DNA of 64,000 nt, from the NCBI GenBank assembly GCA_030512335.1, contig JAULSU010000003.1:2790001-2854000 (forward strand), given 5' to 3'. This document shows, in pieces, positions 11,560-22,155 of this stretch; position 1 is the first letter of the stretch; every line of letters begins with the position of its first letter. Under the pieces are notes generated by a model that saw only the letters and a program-made list of their open reading frames with translations, ran no database searches and was not told the DNA's origin. The stretch is from Immersiella caudata (Eukaryota > Ascomycota > Sordariomycetes > Sordariales > Lasiosphaeriaceae). The translations under genes were made by a program, and so were the position numbers.

Positions 11560-12633
11560 CTAAAGCCTCAACTTGGGCAACACAAAAACTAACAGCACCA
11601 AAACCACCATCAACCCATACACTTGCGCATACAACCTCATCCTCCCCCACCACCCCTCACCCTCCGTCATCCGCGTCAACAGGCCCATCCGCTGCGTCAC
11701 GGCATCCATCCTCTCACCCGTCTTGTTCATCCCCTGCCCTGCCCGCTCTATCACCTCCTTATCCTCCTCAAGTGTCGATGTGAAGGCATGCGATGATGCC
11801 TTGAGATCGCTCGCGAGCTTGAGGATGGACTCAGAGAGGGCGTCCTGTTCGGCGCGCTGGTGGTCCAGGATGGCTTCGGCGGTGGCGGTGGCGGTGGCGG
11901 TGGCGGCGGATAGCTCTGTTGTGGCAGCGCGGTCGCCGAAGAGGGCGGAGCTGCTCGTGGTGGTAGCAGGTTTCTCGGAGGATGGGTCCTGTCGTCGGGG
12001 GCGGAGGGTTTGGGTTGTTCTCGTGGTGTCGGCGGCGGCAGGTTCTAGTGTTTGCTTTTCTGAGAAGGGAGGAGGGGAGTATGATTTTTGTTGAGTTGGT
12101 TGTTGTGCGGGCGAGATATGTTCGAGGTTGGGTATTGGGTCTACGGTGGATGCTGGGTCGCTCTCTTCCTCTTCGGGCTGCTTTGGGGAAACCTCTGGGG
12201 ATCTGGACGAGTCGAGGCTTTCGCTTGGGGTGGCAATGATTTCAGCTAAAATATCCTCTCCTTCGGAGGTATCTGCATCATCCTGGTCGGCGTCTGTGGC
12301 TGCGATCTCGGCCAGGTCGGCGATGCGGTCTGAAATCTGCTCGAGCGTCTCCCGCTTACGAACCAGATCAGACTGGAGCTCCTGGCGGCGGGCGTGGATT
12401 TTGATAGAGAGAGCTCCTTGCTCAAGCTGGGTGAGGAGAGATTGAGCATGGCGGATGTTTTGCTGGACCCTCTCCCTTTCGTACTCGCTGGCGCGGAGGC
12501 GGGCTTCACGCTCGGCGTCCGCACGGAGGATGTTTTGTTGAAGACGGTCAAGAAGGCGGTTGAGATCTGTAAATGTGTCTGCGGGTTTAGCTACGGGAGC
12601 TGAGGTCCCGGAGTCTTGTGATAATCGTGCCAT
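11560..12633 (-). CDS. USE1: USE1-like SNARE of Golgi-to-ER transport
   Basis: 357 residues from ATG 12633; the frame opens further to 12753, but the added 40 residues are Arg/Pro-rich and do not look like a SNARE N-terminus. Use1 is the Qc-type SNARE of the ER fusion complex with Ufe1, Sec20 and Sec22, which receives COPI vesicles. The sequence shows an N-terminal helical region (~20-115) with coiled-coil character, a long Ser/Thr/Pro/Glu-rich linker, a SNARE-like heptad region around 'LKASSHAFTSTLEEDKEVIE', and a single C-terminal membrane span of about 18 residues ending in PKLRL: a tail anchor. An Ala-Thr run near residue 240 comes from a triplet-type repeat (11878-11908). Sec20 or another tail-anchored SNARE is the main alternative. 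Confidence 0.75.
   Translation of the reverse strand: MARLSQDSGTSAPVAKPADTFTDLNRLLDRLQQNILRADAEREARLRASEYERERVQQNIRHAQSLLTQLEQGALSIKIHARRQELQSDLVRKRETLEQISDRIADLAEIAATDADQDDADTSEGEDILAEIIATPSESLDSSRSPEVSPKQPEEEESDPASTVDPIPNLEHISPAQQPTQQKSYSPPPFSEKQTLEPAAADTTRTTQTLRPRRQDPSSEKPATTTSSSALFGDRAATTELSAATATATATAEAILDHQRAEQDALSESILKLASDLKASSHAFTSTLEEDKEVIERAGQGMNKTGERMDAVTQRMGLLTRMTEGEGWWGRMRLYAQVYGLMVVLVLLVFVLPKLRL
11878..11908. repeat. GGC/GGT short tandem repeat inside USE1
   Basis: Five units of GGCGGT or close variants, read on the minus strand as alternating Ala and Thr codons in the USE1 linker. Likely length-variable between strains. Confidence 0.7.
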
Positions 12634-13095
12634 TATGTTGCAGGTTCGAATCGGCGGGGTGTCCCGTTTGAGAGTTGAACGACGTGGATGCCAGCCGAAG
12701 CAGACTGGAAATGTGGCGGGAGCTATCCGGTCTTGGCTTGCGGCTGACATCACTGGTCAGCGGGAGACCCTAACCCTGGATCTGCATGTCTTGGTCGGGG
12801 TAACCAGGAACTGCTGCGTTGCAATTGAAGGGGAGAAAGTACTACCTGTCACATGGAAAAAAAAAGTCAAACACCATGATGTCTCTTCTCGTTGAATTCG
12901 ACGCCTCCATTCGGGCGATGGAGGAGGTCCAGGGTTAGGGTCAACGCATTGCTCTACTTCAACAAGTCAAAGCTCTGAGAGTGCCTTCCCAGGTCCGGAC
13001 CCTCCAAGTTTGCTCCTCGCCCGTCCTCCGCCCTCTTTTGTCAATTGCAACCGTGGTGATGCCAAAATAAAAGACGCCGCGAGGTATCGCTCACG
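12634..13095. promoter_or_regulatory. Divergent promoter of USE1 and NDUFAF7-like gene
   Basis: About 460 nt between two start codons facing apart. No RNA gene or conserved ORF is visible; short upstream sequences of both genes are the only likely content. Confidence 0.5.
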
Positions 13096-14838
13096 ATGAG
13101 GTCCACTCTGGCTCGGGCGCTTTTGACCGCTGCTGGCCGCAGTTTCATGCAGTCGAGAGCTTTTGCGCCAAGAGCTTCACAGAGCTTAAGCTTGAGAGCC
13201 ACAACGCTGGGCGTTAGAAGCTTATCCACCACACCGCGCCTACGCAACCTCGAAGACGAGCTGGAGAGAAAATGGTCCACGCCGTTGGCCAAGCGGTTGG
13301 CCGATGCTATTTCGGTCCGTCATGGGTAGTTTTGGTCTCAAAGAGCAATGGCTGACCGTTATCAAGGCGACTGGACCAGTCCCACTGGCCAGCTTCATGC
13401 GCATGTGTCTTACGGCTGATATCGGTGGCTACTACACCGGTGCCATTGAGGAAGGCCGCGACCAGTTCGGATTGAAGGGTGACTTCGTCACGTCTCCCGA
13501 GATCTCCCAGGTCTTCGGCGAACTAATTGGCATCTGGTTTGTCACCGAGTGGATGGCCCAGGGCAAACAGAGCCAAGGAGTTGAGCTTATCGAGGTTGGC
13601 CCTGGACGAGGCACCCTCATGGATGACATGCTTCGAGTACGTTCTGCAGCATGTCAACGACTTGTACTTGCTGCTGACACGACACATAGACGATCCAAAA
13701 ATTCGGCAAGTTGGCTAACAGCATCGATGCCGTCTACATGGTCGAAGCCAGCCCTCAGCTCAGGGAGGTGCAAAAGAACCTCCTTTGCGGAGCGGATGCA
13801 CCCATGACAGAATCCAAGGTTGGATACCACAGTGTTTGCAAGTACATGTCCGTCCCTATTGTGTGGACAGACACTGTCAAGTCCATTCCCAATGGTAGGT
13901 TGCTGCGCCCCTATTTATTCTTGGAGAGTGTCTAATACCGCATAGCAAGCGAGAAGATGCCTTTCATCGTGGCCCACGAGTTCTTCGACGCACTCCCCAT
14001 TCACGCCTTTCAGTGTGTCGAAGTACCCGCCACACAGGACATCAAGCCCTCACCATCGGACCTCTCCTCCCCGTCCACTAGGACCAGCCAACCTACCGTT
14101 CAGTGGCGGGAGATGCTTGTCTCACCCACACCTCCTGGGTCAACCCACGACTCCCTTCGCACACCTGCTTCCCAGTCTCGGGAAACGCCACCCCCCGACT
14201 TCCAACTCACCCTCGCCCAGGCCAACACCCGTCACTCTCTCTACCTCCCTGAATCATCACCGCGCTACCGCGCCATCAGGTCCCAAGTCGGTCCTGGCGC
14301 TCTCATTGAAGTCTGTCCTGACGCAGCCCTCTACGCTACCGACTTCGCTGTGCGCGTTGGCGGTTCTGCCCAATACCCCAAGGCAAAGCCGAAAGGCGCC
14401 GCCCTCATCCTCGACTACGGCCCGGGCGACGGCACTGTTCCCACGAATTCCCTACGTGGCATCCGCCGCCACCGCCGCGTGTCCCCTTTCGCCGAGCCCG
14501 GTCTCACCGACCTCAGCGCTGATGTTGACTTCGCTGGCATTGCTGAGTCCGCCCTCCGTGCGAGCGAAGGCGTTGAAGTTCACGGCCCAGTCGACCAAGG
14601 CACCTTTTTGAATCTCATGGGCATTAAGGAGCGCGCTGAGATGCTCATCAGGGCAGCCGCAGCCAATGCGAAGACGGACGAGGCGAAGCAGCACGCCTCA
14701 GACATTGAAAAGGCCTGGATGCGCCTCGTAGATCGCGGACCGGGCGGCATGGGTAAAGTGTATAAGGCGCTCGCAATCCTACCGGAGAATGGAGGATGGA
14801 GGAAACCTGTCGGGTTCGGCGGTGATGTTGTGGTTTGA
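13096..14838 (+). CDS. Mitochondrial NDUFAF7-type protein arginine methyltransferase (complex I assembly)
   Basis: Proposed exons 13096-13314, 13367-13636, 13690-13894 and 13946-14838, 528 residues. The NDUFAF7/MidA family (DUF185) is a SAM-dependent methyltransferase of the mitochondrial matrix that symmetrically dimethylates an arginine of the 49-kDa complex I subunit during assembly. The first ~50 residues are rich in Arg, Ser and Ala without acids: a matrix targeting peptide. Family blocks are 'GPVPLASFMRMCLTADIGGY', 'GDFVTSPEISQVFGELIGIW' and the SAM-binding 'VELIEVGPGRGTLMDDM'. The three introns are 51-53 nt; the first starts with the uncommon donor GTCCGT, supported because it joins ADAIS to ATGPVP in phase. 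A Ser/Pro/Thr-rich insertion lies just after 'FFDALPIHAFQCVEV'. Total length exceeds human NDUFAF7 (441), partly from this insertion. Confidence 0.9.
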
Positions 14839-15032
14839 AATTCACACACCAACCCGCTCAATGTATAATAGTTGATGTGCCTTGCGTTGCCCACTTCTCT
14901 TGCAGAACGTTGATGGCCTGTAGATTACATACCCACGTGTTTTGATGATCCTCACACCGTGGACCCTTCCGCAAAATGAATGCATGAAAAAAAGTCCTTC
15001 CTATTGACTGAGTGAGGCAAAACTGAACCTCA
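14839..15032. other. Short interval before the tRNA
   Basis: 3' flank of the methyltransferase gene and of the tRNA; on the minus strand it would hold the pol III stop of the tRNA. No other feature is seen. Confidence 0.4.
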
Positions 15033-15154
15033 TGATGAGAGTGGGATTCAAACCCACGCCCTTTCGGACTACGGAATCATTCTCCACGGTGATTGAGAGG
15101 ATGTTATTAAGGAATACCTTAACGTAGCGCCTTAGACCGCTCGGCCATCTCACC
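15033..15154 (-). tRNA. tRNA-Leu(AAG) with a 42-nt intron
   Basis: Read 5' to 3' on the minus strand, the 5' acceptor GGTGAGA (15154-15148) pairs with TCTCATC near 15034-15040 (one G-U). The D arm is GCCG...GGC with the leucine-type A box 'TGGCCGAGCGGTCTAAGGC'. The anticodon stem CTACG (15127-15123) pairs perfectly with CGTAG (15073-15069). The loop reads TT-AAG-G, so the anticodon AAG is at 15120-15118 and decodes CUU. The intron occupies 15116-15075, right after the base 3' of the anticodon, the standard site. A long variable arm and the T arm GTGGG-TTTGAAT-CCCAC confirm a class II tRNA. The intron contains CCTTAA, complementary to the TTAAGG of the anticodon loop. Confidence 0.95.
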
Positions 15155-15556
15155 CGTTGATGTCTTTTGGCAACGGGGTTTCTAGTTGGTGTGTGGCCCG
15201 CGGGGATGATGCGAGTCAGGGGTACACGAAGGCGAGACTCAGGGGTGGAGACACGACCTTTCTCGGCCACGTACAAGGACTATAGAACTCAGAGCCAAGC
15301 GCGTCGATGTTCATGTGTCCACGCAATGTGTGTGAAAATGCTACGTGATGCGACCCAATACAAGTCATCCCGATCCAACGACGCCCACAAAGATTAAAAC
15401 CGGCATAACGAAAACAACAGCTGGAGCCATATTCCTATAGATACACTGTACTCTTTTCAATCCTCCCTCATCGTTTTACCCTACCTCCATACGCGCCTCT
15501 AAACCGCCCAAATTCTCGTCATCCGGCCTCCCAGCGTGTTTCATCCGTTCGTCTAT
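15155..15556. other. Interval between tRNA and PTM1-like gene
   Basis: About 400 nt: 5' flank of the minus-strand tRNA and probable 3' untranslated region of the PTM1-like gene. Nothing else is recognised. Confidence 0.4.
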
Positions 15557-17451
15557 CTATTTCTTCACCCGTTGTACAAGGGTTGACTCCTCGCCGCTAC
15601 CTTCGTCGTCGGAGAACTTATCGTCTTCGCCGACAGCGAAGATAGTTTCGCCATCAAGGGAATCCCTCGGTGGGCTGGCAGCTCTTCTGTGCTGCTGTTG
15701 AGACTGCGTTGCGCTGGTGGATGCACCGAACTGAACCGATGGTTGCTGCTGCTGCTGCTGTGGTTGTGCGCCGCCGTTAGACGTAGCAGTGGCACCGTTC
15801 TGAGCCTTGGACCCAACGTGAGCCTCCTCGTCGTCAGAATCATCGGGATTTCCGATGTCCAGGTTTGCAATCTCGAAAGTACCATCGTCCTCCTGTGCGA
15901 TCTCGTCAGACATGGCGAAGCGGCGATTGTTGGCGGTGGGGCGCCAGACGTAGGCAACCCATGCGACGTCGGCGAGGTAGACAAGGTTGGGCCAGCCGTC
16001 AAGAACAAACCAGCGGCTCTTCCAGTGGAAAGGGACGTATCCGGGGTCACCCTTGGCGGTGACGAAGGAGAAGGAGTTGAAGAAGAAGAACGCAAAGATG
16101 ACCATGATAGAGAGCAGAATGCACCACCACAGCTTGCGATACATGGACTCCTTGACATGCTGCTTGCGCTCACGGAGGTCCTTGAGCGTGAAGTTGAGGG
16201 AGTTGAGCGTCCAGACGTAAAATGCTGTCAAGGTGCCGGCCAGAGGGAGGACGATGAGCAGGACGAACGGCCCAGCATTGTCGGGGGTGACGACGAGCCC
16301 AGTGATGGCGTACACAAGGCCGAAAACGAAGTGAACAATAGCCAACCACCGGACGTAGATCATGGTCTTGCCGAGAGTAGGCTTGACGACGCCATACCCC
16401 ATGCAGACAATGAGGAGCAGGAAGAAGGAAAAAGAGTTGCGCCCCGCGTTGAGGATGGCAACGATGATGAGCAATACTTTTGAGCCAATGTTGGATCCGT
16501 TCCTGTTCAGATAGTCTGCGTGTTTGTTAAAAAACGGATCCCGCCCAGAAAGAACCATACCGACTCACCATAGAAGCCCCAGGTCATAAGCATCTCAATA
16601 ACGAGGAAGATGAGGATTGCGGTGATGTAGTTTTGGACCGCCACTAAACACCTGTCAGCATTACAACTCAGCGGGGGAAAACACATGCGGCAACCTACAA
16701 ATATCGGCGCGATGTTGGAAGTAGAGGAACCCCCAGAACGCCAAAACAAGCGCATAGAGAATCGTGATTCCTCCATAAAATGGCAATTTCGGGATCTGAG
16801 TGGCAGGCAGCTCGCCGTAAGCGTTGCGGAACTCGACCAGAGCTTCATACTTCTCAGCCGAAGCACCCCCCGTGGTGATGACGCAGTAGTACCCTGTCTT
16901 TGTGATGGGGTAATTGATTGGCTTCGAGTCCTTGAGGTGGATAGCCTTGGTGAGGATGACGTTTCTCGAGAGGTCGGTAGCGTTGGGCGCCAGGATGAAT
17001 TCGCCAATGTCGGTCTCGTTGCAGTAGCCCTTGACCACCTGCTCTTTGTGACATATCTCCTGCTTGCTACCTCCTCCCTCGGGTGTAATGCCGACGTAGT
17101 CCAGATCCATCCACTCAATCATCAGCAAACTGACCACGGGGTCATCGCCCAAGTCCTTGCCCGTATCGGTGAACTTGACCAGGATGAACGGGTCAACCGG
17201 CCCGCCCCAAGAGCTCCTGCTGTACATTCCTGATGACTCGGGGTCAGATTATCGCACCGGAAGAACATGTGAGTGTCGGAACCTACCGGCGCATCTCTCG
17301 TTGTTATCCTCTGTGTTGTCCTGTATTCAAGTATCAGCCAAGCCCGCAGTCTCCGATGTCTTCAGCGCGGACTTACCAACTTGACTTCCAGCGCCTGCGC
17401 CGTACATGCTGCTAGAACCAGCAGGAAGAATGAACATGCCCAACTCCTCAT
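15557..17451 (-). CDS. PTM1: GOST/lung seven-transmembrane family protein, PTM1/GPR107-like
   Basis: Proposed exons 17451-17377, 17320-17287, 17229-16699, 16643-16569 and 16515-15557, 557 residues. The first exon encodes a signal peptide (MRSWACSFFLLVLAACTAQA), then a lumenal domain of ~200 residues with paired cysteines and N-glycosylation motifs, then seven hydrophobic helices beginning at 'LPFYGGITILYALVLAFWGF', and a cytosolic acidic, Gln-rich tail. This is the Lung_7-TM_R layout of Golgi/endosome GOST proteins (yeast Ptm1, human GPR107/TMEM87), linked to membrane recycling. Phase is kept at all four joins; the introns of 53-57 nt have normal GT-AG ends. The gene ends in a poly-Gln run from a CTG/CAG repeat. 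It is divergent from CYP8 over 429 nt. Confidence 0.9.
15743..15761. repeat. CTG/CAG trinucleotide repeat in PTM1-like tail
   Basis: Short (TGC)n run coding for consecutive Gln on the minus strand, in the cytosolic tail of the PTM1-like protein. Confidence 0.75.
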
Positions 17452-17880
17452 GACTGATTATTCGTGCGGTTTTCTCGCCGGCGTGGCGTAGCTTGTCGCT
17501 TGGCGCGAAAACGAGTCTCGCGGACTCAGGGGCGACGTGTTCGTTTGGAAGGTTGGAAGGGCTGGAGTGCAACGCTCATCTGCCCTCGATGGAACGTTTC
17601 TACCGTCGGTGATGAAAATCCAGTCTTCACCAAGGCCCGTTGAGAGTTACGTTTGTGGGAGCGTCGAAGGAACACGACAGCCTGATGGCTCTGGTGAAGG
17701 TTAACTAACGGCGACCTTAACTAATGCGCCGTCGAATTGACGCCAAGATGAGACCCACACATCGCAGCGCCGCAAATACGTACCCCTGCACCTGCCAACA
17801 TTTGACGATAAGAGATAACACCCACATTCACCTCAATCAACAACTCCCCAGCTCTGCGCGACGGTGTCCCCTCAGCGACA
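17452..17880. promoter_or_regulatory. Divergent promoter of PTM1-like gene and CYP8
   Basis: 429 nt between opposite start codons. No ORF or RNA signal worth naming. Confidence 0.5.
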
Positions 17881-19644
17881 ATGGGCAAGGGAACCGACAA
17901 GCTCTACATCACGCATAAAGAGTGGTCATCGGCCGATGCATATAGCGCCAGTGTAGGCGCCAACGCTGGGGCGCGCGCCGCGAAGGGGAACGGCGCAGTG
18001 GGAGCCAGCTTCAAGCGCCTACCCTTCAACTTTTGCGCCGCAAGCCTCCAGCCATTCAAGAATCCCGTTTGCACTCCGGACGGCACGATATTCGACGTCG
18101 AGATCATTTCGACATGGCTCGACAAACACGCGACCAATCCCGTGAATGGCCAGCCGCTTGCGGCCAAAGACCTGATTAAACTCAACTTCGCGCGCAACGC
18201 GGACACGACCACCACGACCGACAAAACTGGCATCCCGAGCGACGGAAAGGGCGATTACATCGACCCGGTCAGCTTCAAAGTCTTCACTGACAACACCCAC
18301 ATCGTCGCTGTGCGTCATGGCACCTATGCCAATGTCTTCACCTGGGACACGGTCGAGCGCATGAACATCAAGGCCAAGATGTGGCGCGACCTGGTAGATG
18401 ACGTCGAGTTTGGTCGCAAAGACATCATCACCCTCCAGGACCCCCAAAACGCCGGTAGCCGCGACTTAAGCCAGTTCAAGTTCATTCAGGATGGCCAAGA
18501 GGCGCTCCTCACCCCGGACCAAGAGGCTGAGCGCAAGGCGGGGTCCGTCAACGTCGCCGCCCTGGGGCGCATCGGCGAGAAGGTTCTCCGTGCCAAAGAA
18601 GCGGTTGAGCGCGCTCGACAGCAACGAGAGTCCAGCGGCGACGTCAACCGGACCAACAAATCTCTTACCAAGTCCACCTCCGTCGCCCCCATTCGCCCAT
18701 CCCTCATCCAAGAGAAGAAGCTCGCCCACAACGCCGCGACCTATACCACCGGAAAAGCTGCCGCCTCCTTCACCTCCACCGGCCTCACACCCTCCACATC
18801 GGGTGAGCGCGCACTCCTCTCCGACGAAGAATGGATGCTCAAACCGAAGCGCGTCAAAATCCACGGCTTCGCCCGCATCGAAACCACCCTCGGCGATCTC
18901 ACCCTCGAGCTCCTCCCTGAATTCGCCCCCAAGGCCGTCTGGAACTTTACCCGCCTCGCCCAGCGCGGCAAGTACCGATCGGTCCCCTTCCACCGCTCCA
19001 TCAAGAATTTCATGATCCAAGGCGGCGACCCAACTGGTACCGGCCGCGGCGGGGCCTCCATCTGGGGTACCAACTTCGCCGATGAACTCGAAGGCCCCGT
19101 ATCCCATGACATTCGTGGTGTCGTCTCCATGGCCAACAAGGGCAAGAACACCAACTCCTCCCAATTCTTCATCACCTACCGCGCGGCCAAGCACCTCGAC
19201 AGGAAACACACCATCTTTGCCAAGGTCATCGAAGGGCTGGACACCACCCTCGCCGGGATGGAAGCCGCGCCTACAGATGAGGCGAACCGCCCTTTGAATG
19301 AAATCCTCATCAAGGATGTCATCGTTTACGTGGATCCCTTCGAGGAGTTCCTCAAGGAGAAGAGCAAGAAGGACACTGAAGAGAAGGCCAAGGCGGATAT
19401 AGCACGGCAGGGAGGGACGGAGGATGATAAGATAACATGGACGGGGAAGAGGATACGCACAGGAAGCGAAAGGGATAGGGACGGCGGGTCGAGCGCGGGG
19501 AGTGTAGGGAAGTATTTGAAGGGGGCGAGTGCTAGGACTGGGGGTGGAGCAAGCGGGACTGGGAGCGGAAGTGTCGATACATGGGAGGAACAGCCTAGGA
19601 AGAAGGTGAAGACGGGTGGGTTTGGGAATTTCGATGGGTGGTAG
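17881..19644 (+). CDS. CYP8: U-box cyclophilin, peptidyl-prolyl isomerase-like 2 (CYP8/PPIL2)
   Basis: 587 residues in one exon. Family members are nuclear, join the activated spliceosome, and combine a RING-like U-box with a cyclophilin fold. Residues ~44-118 are the U-box, including 'FNFCAASLQPFKNPVCTPDG' and ISTWLDKHATNPVNG. Residues ~322-485 are the cyclophilin domain, with PFHRSIKNFMIQGGDPTGTG, SSQFFITY and LDRKHTIFAKVIEGL; the Arg of FHR and the FFIT strand of the active site are kept, while the tryptophan that contacts cyclosporin in CypA is a His here (KHLDRKH). The C-terminus is Gly/Ser-rich and ends with a basic patch PRKKVKTGGF. The start has a clean context (CGACAATGGGC) and the MGKGTDKLYITHKEW beginning is typical. 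It converges on the Zn2Cys6 gene. Confidence 0.96.
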   Translation: MGKGTDKLYITHKEWSSADAYSASVGANAGARAAKGNGAVGASFKRLPFNFCAASLQPFKNPVCTPDGTIFDVEIISTWLDKHATNPVNGQPLAAKDLIKLNFARNADTTTTTDKTGIPSDGKGDYIDPVSFKVFTDNTHIVAVRHGTYANVFTWDTVERMNIKAKMWRDLVDDVEFGRKDIITLQDPQNAGSRDLSQFKFIQDGQEALLTPDQEAERKAGSVNVAALGRIGEKVLRAKEAVERARQQRESSGDVNRTNKSLTKSTSVAPIRPSLIQEKKLAHNAATYTTGKAAASFTSTGLTPSTSGERALLSDEEWMLKPKRVKIHGFARIETTLGDLTLELLPEFAPKAVWNFTRLAQRGKYRSVPFHRSIKNFMIQGGDPTGTGRGGASIWGTNFADELEGPVSHDIRGVVSMANKGKNTNSSQFFITYRAAKHLDRKHTIFAKVIEGLDTTLAGMEAAPTDEANRPLNEILIKDVIVYVDPFEEFLKEKSKKDTEEKAKADIARQGGTEDDKITWTGKRIRTGSERDRDGGSSAGSVGKYLKGASARTGGGASGTGSGSVDTWEEQPRKKVKTGGFGNFDGW

Positions 19645-20068
19645 GGACTCGAAGGTTGGGAGAGGAAAAAGTGTCAAGATTCAGTTTATCATGCAAGGTA
19701 GGACGGAGTCCGGCGTTGGTGTTCGCCTTGTAATACCAAAAAGGAGAGACTAGAACGGTATTGCATAACACGGGTTACTACAGCGCAGTTACCGCAAAGA
19801 TGAGACATATATATATATATATATATCTACTAAACTGCACACAGGCATCATCGTCATCGCTTTTGCTCGCGGCTGTCTCTAAGCATCATGTCTTTCACAA
19901 TGCGCCCGTTTCATCCCGTCCCTTTTATAACCAACTGGTATAGAACAGGCCCGCTCCGTAATCCTTTACGTTCCCACAAAAACACCCCTTTGATAGATAA
20001 ACAATGTACAAGAAAATTCAGCCAAAGTGGTGAGGTATGTGATATATAAGAGACACTGCTTTTTTTCT
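19645..20068. other. Convergent interval with AT microsatellite
   Basis: 424 nt of facing 3' ends (CYP8 and the Zn2Cys6 gene). Contains the AT run listed separately; no gene. Confidence 0.5.
19807..19826. repeat. (AT)10 microsatellite
   Basis: Ten uninterrupted AT dinucleotides in the 3' intergenic region; a likely length-polymorphic site. Confidence 0.9.
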
Positions 20069-22155
20069 TCAAGCCAGGAGCCAGTCAACCTCGGCTCGTT
20101 CCCTCTCCAGCTGCAACCCTTCAAGCTGCAGGTCGTACTCCTCGAATTTCATCATCGGTGGTAAAGCCAGGGTGTGTTGGTATGGGTTCGGCCGCAGCGG
20201 TGTGTCCAGCCACTCAGATGCCGTCTCGTGCTCGAGGAGAAGATTGGCGATGGAGTCGGCCTGTCGGATACCCGTCTCCATGTAGAGAGTCCGCAGGCGG
20301 TCGATGATATACGACTTCGACTCGTCGGTGCAGGCCGATGACATGCCGACCATGAAGAGCGGCCACACGACGGTGCTGGTGGCGGAGGCGAGGAGCATGA
20401 ATCGGTGGGCGTTTTCTTCAGGGTCCCGGGCGCCTGTGACGTCAAGGATGGTGAGCCCATTGGGTTGGCCTTTCAGCTCGGGGATGCTGAAGCCGGCGCT
20501 GCTGACGGAATCGGACCGGGTGGAGGGCGAGGTTGGGGGACTCGGTGTCTCGCGGACCTCGACGCTCGAAATTGGTGGCGCCATGGGGGTGAGGGCCTCG
20601 ATGCTTCCGTCTGTTGGGTTGACGAGGCCGAGGTGCTGTGGAACGCTGGCAATCGTGTCTTGGAGAATGTGTCGCAGCTTTCTCTTTGCTCTGGCAAACT
20701 CGTCCACATGCCGGTCCGAGCAGAGCGTCGGCGGGTAGGTTTGTGACTGGAGATAGATCTGTGAAAGAATGGTCTCGAGGATGAGAATGCGGGTTGTGCG
20801 GAGGCTGTTCCATAGTGTGGCGTGCGACAGGGACGGATAGAGGTGGAAGAAGCCGCCGAATACCGCGGGGTGGTGTCTCGACAGCTTGAACGTGCGGTAG
20901 TGCCATGACGGGGGGACGTGCTTGACAAGATCGTCATACTGCTCCTCGATGGCGAGCAACTTCTCCACAATGAGCGTGGGATCAACCAGCACGCCCCTCT
21001 TGATATCGTATCGTATTTGCAGGACCTCAAACATCATGGTCGTGATCCACGCCGACGGATCCTCAGGGTCCTGTGACTTGGCCATCTCGCGGAACAGATC
21101 CTGCAATGGCTCCGGAACGGGCATTGCCTTCTGGATACAGCTGATTACAACTCTTTGACACAGCATCGAGAACATGCGTTTCCCGGCACTTGTTTTGAAC
21201 TGACCGGGGCCTCGCATTATTGCCAATGCTGCAGCGCCGTTGACATGCTCCTGAAATGCTTCGATCGTCCGTTCCCGGGGCATGTTCTCGGTCATCATCT
21301 CAAAGACGCCGAGGATCAACACACACAGCATCGTTGTATCCTTCACGGCTTCCACCGGGTCCGCTAGCGCGTGGTTCATCAGCCGCAGGGCGGTCCCGTA
21401 CGATTTCTGCGCGGCCTCCATCATGTCCCTGGACTGTGTCATGCTCGCTAACCCCATCAACCCAACGGCTGTCATGCTTGCGAGCACGCCGTCCACCTCT
21501 CGATCTGGTGCAGTTGACACGGGCTTCCAGACGTCGTAGAGAAAGTCGAACCTCTGGTGGCATGCGGTCTCGTCCATGGTTACGTATCGAGAGAAGAAGT
21601 AGGCGGTTCCTTGCTCCTGGCAGGTCGGGGCGAGGTTGTAGAGCAACGCCACGGCCGGCGTCACGGGCCAGCTGCCCGACTCGGGGGACATGATGCTATT
21701 GCTGTCATCCTGGGACCAGACCGACAGCTGGCCTGGACTGCTGGGCGTGAGGGGCCGAGAGCGGGGAACAGCCAGCGACAAGGCCTTACCGCGGGGTTCG
21801 GGCGTGAGGGAGAGTCGATTCCTCGAGTCCGGTGATGACCCCGGTTCGACGATGAGATGGCCTTTCCTCTTGGCCTTCGCCTTGGCCTTCTTGATGACGT
21901 GGGAGCTCTCATCACGGAACATCAGATCCACGAGGTTCCTGTAGCCGGGGCATTCCTGCTGCCTCTTCTCACACTGGCCACACCCTGGCTCTCTTTGGTC
22001 GCACTGAAGGAGTCGTGTCAATGACGGGCGGTCCCGTTGAGCCGCAGAGACGGGCGGACGAAGTCATCCAGCACCTGCCCAAAAGGGGGACTTACGCGAA
22101 TCTTGCGCTCCCGGCAGTGGGAGCATCCTTTGCTGGGTTTGCCGCAGTAAACCAT
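20069..22155 (-). CDS. Zn(II)2Cys6 fungal transcription factor
   Basis: Two exons, 22155-22096 and 22003-20069, 664 residues. The intron at 22095-22004 (GTAAGT to CTTCAG) splits the zinc cluster, so the second exon alone lacks half of it. Joined, the N-terminus reads 'MVYCGKPSKGCSHCRERKIR' followed by CDQREPGCGQCEKRQQEC: the six cysteines follow CX2CX6CX6CX2CX6C. A basic stretch (KKAKAKAKRK) after it can be a nuclear signal. Residues ~110-640 are helical and match the general fungal-specific regulatory domain (DUF3468 type), with a Ser/Pro-rich stretch near 520. The target pathway is not deducible: no biosynthetic cluster is adjacent. A 3.9-kb gene-free stretch lies upstream, suggesting a long leader or complex control. 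Confidence 0.88.
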
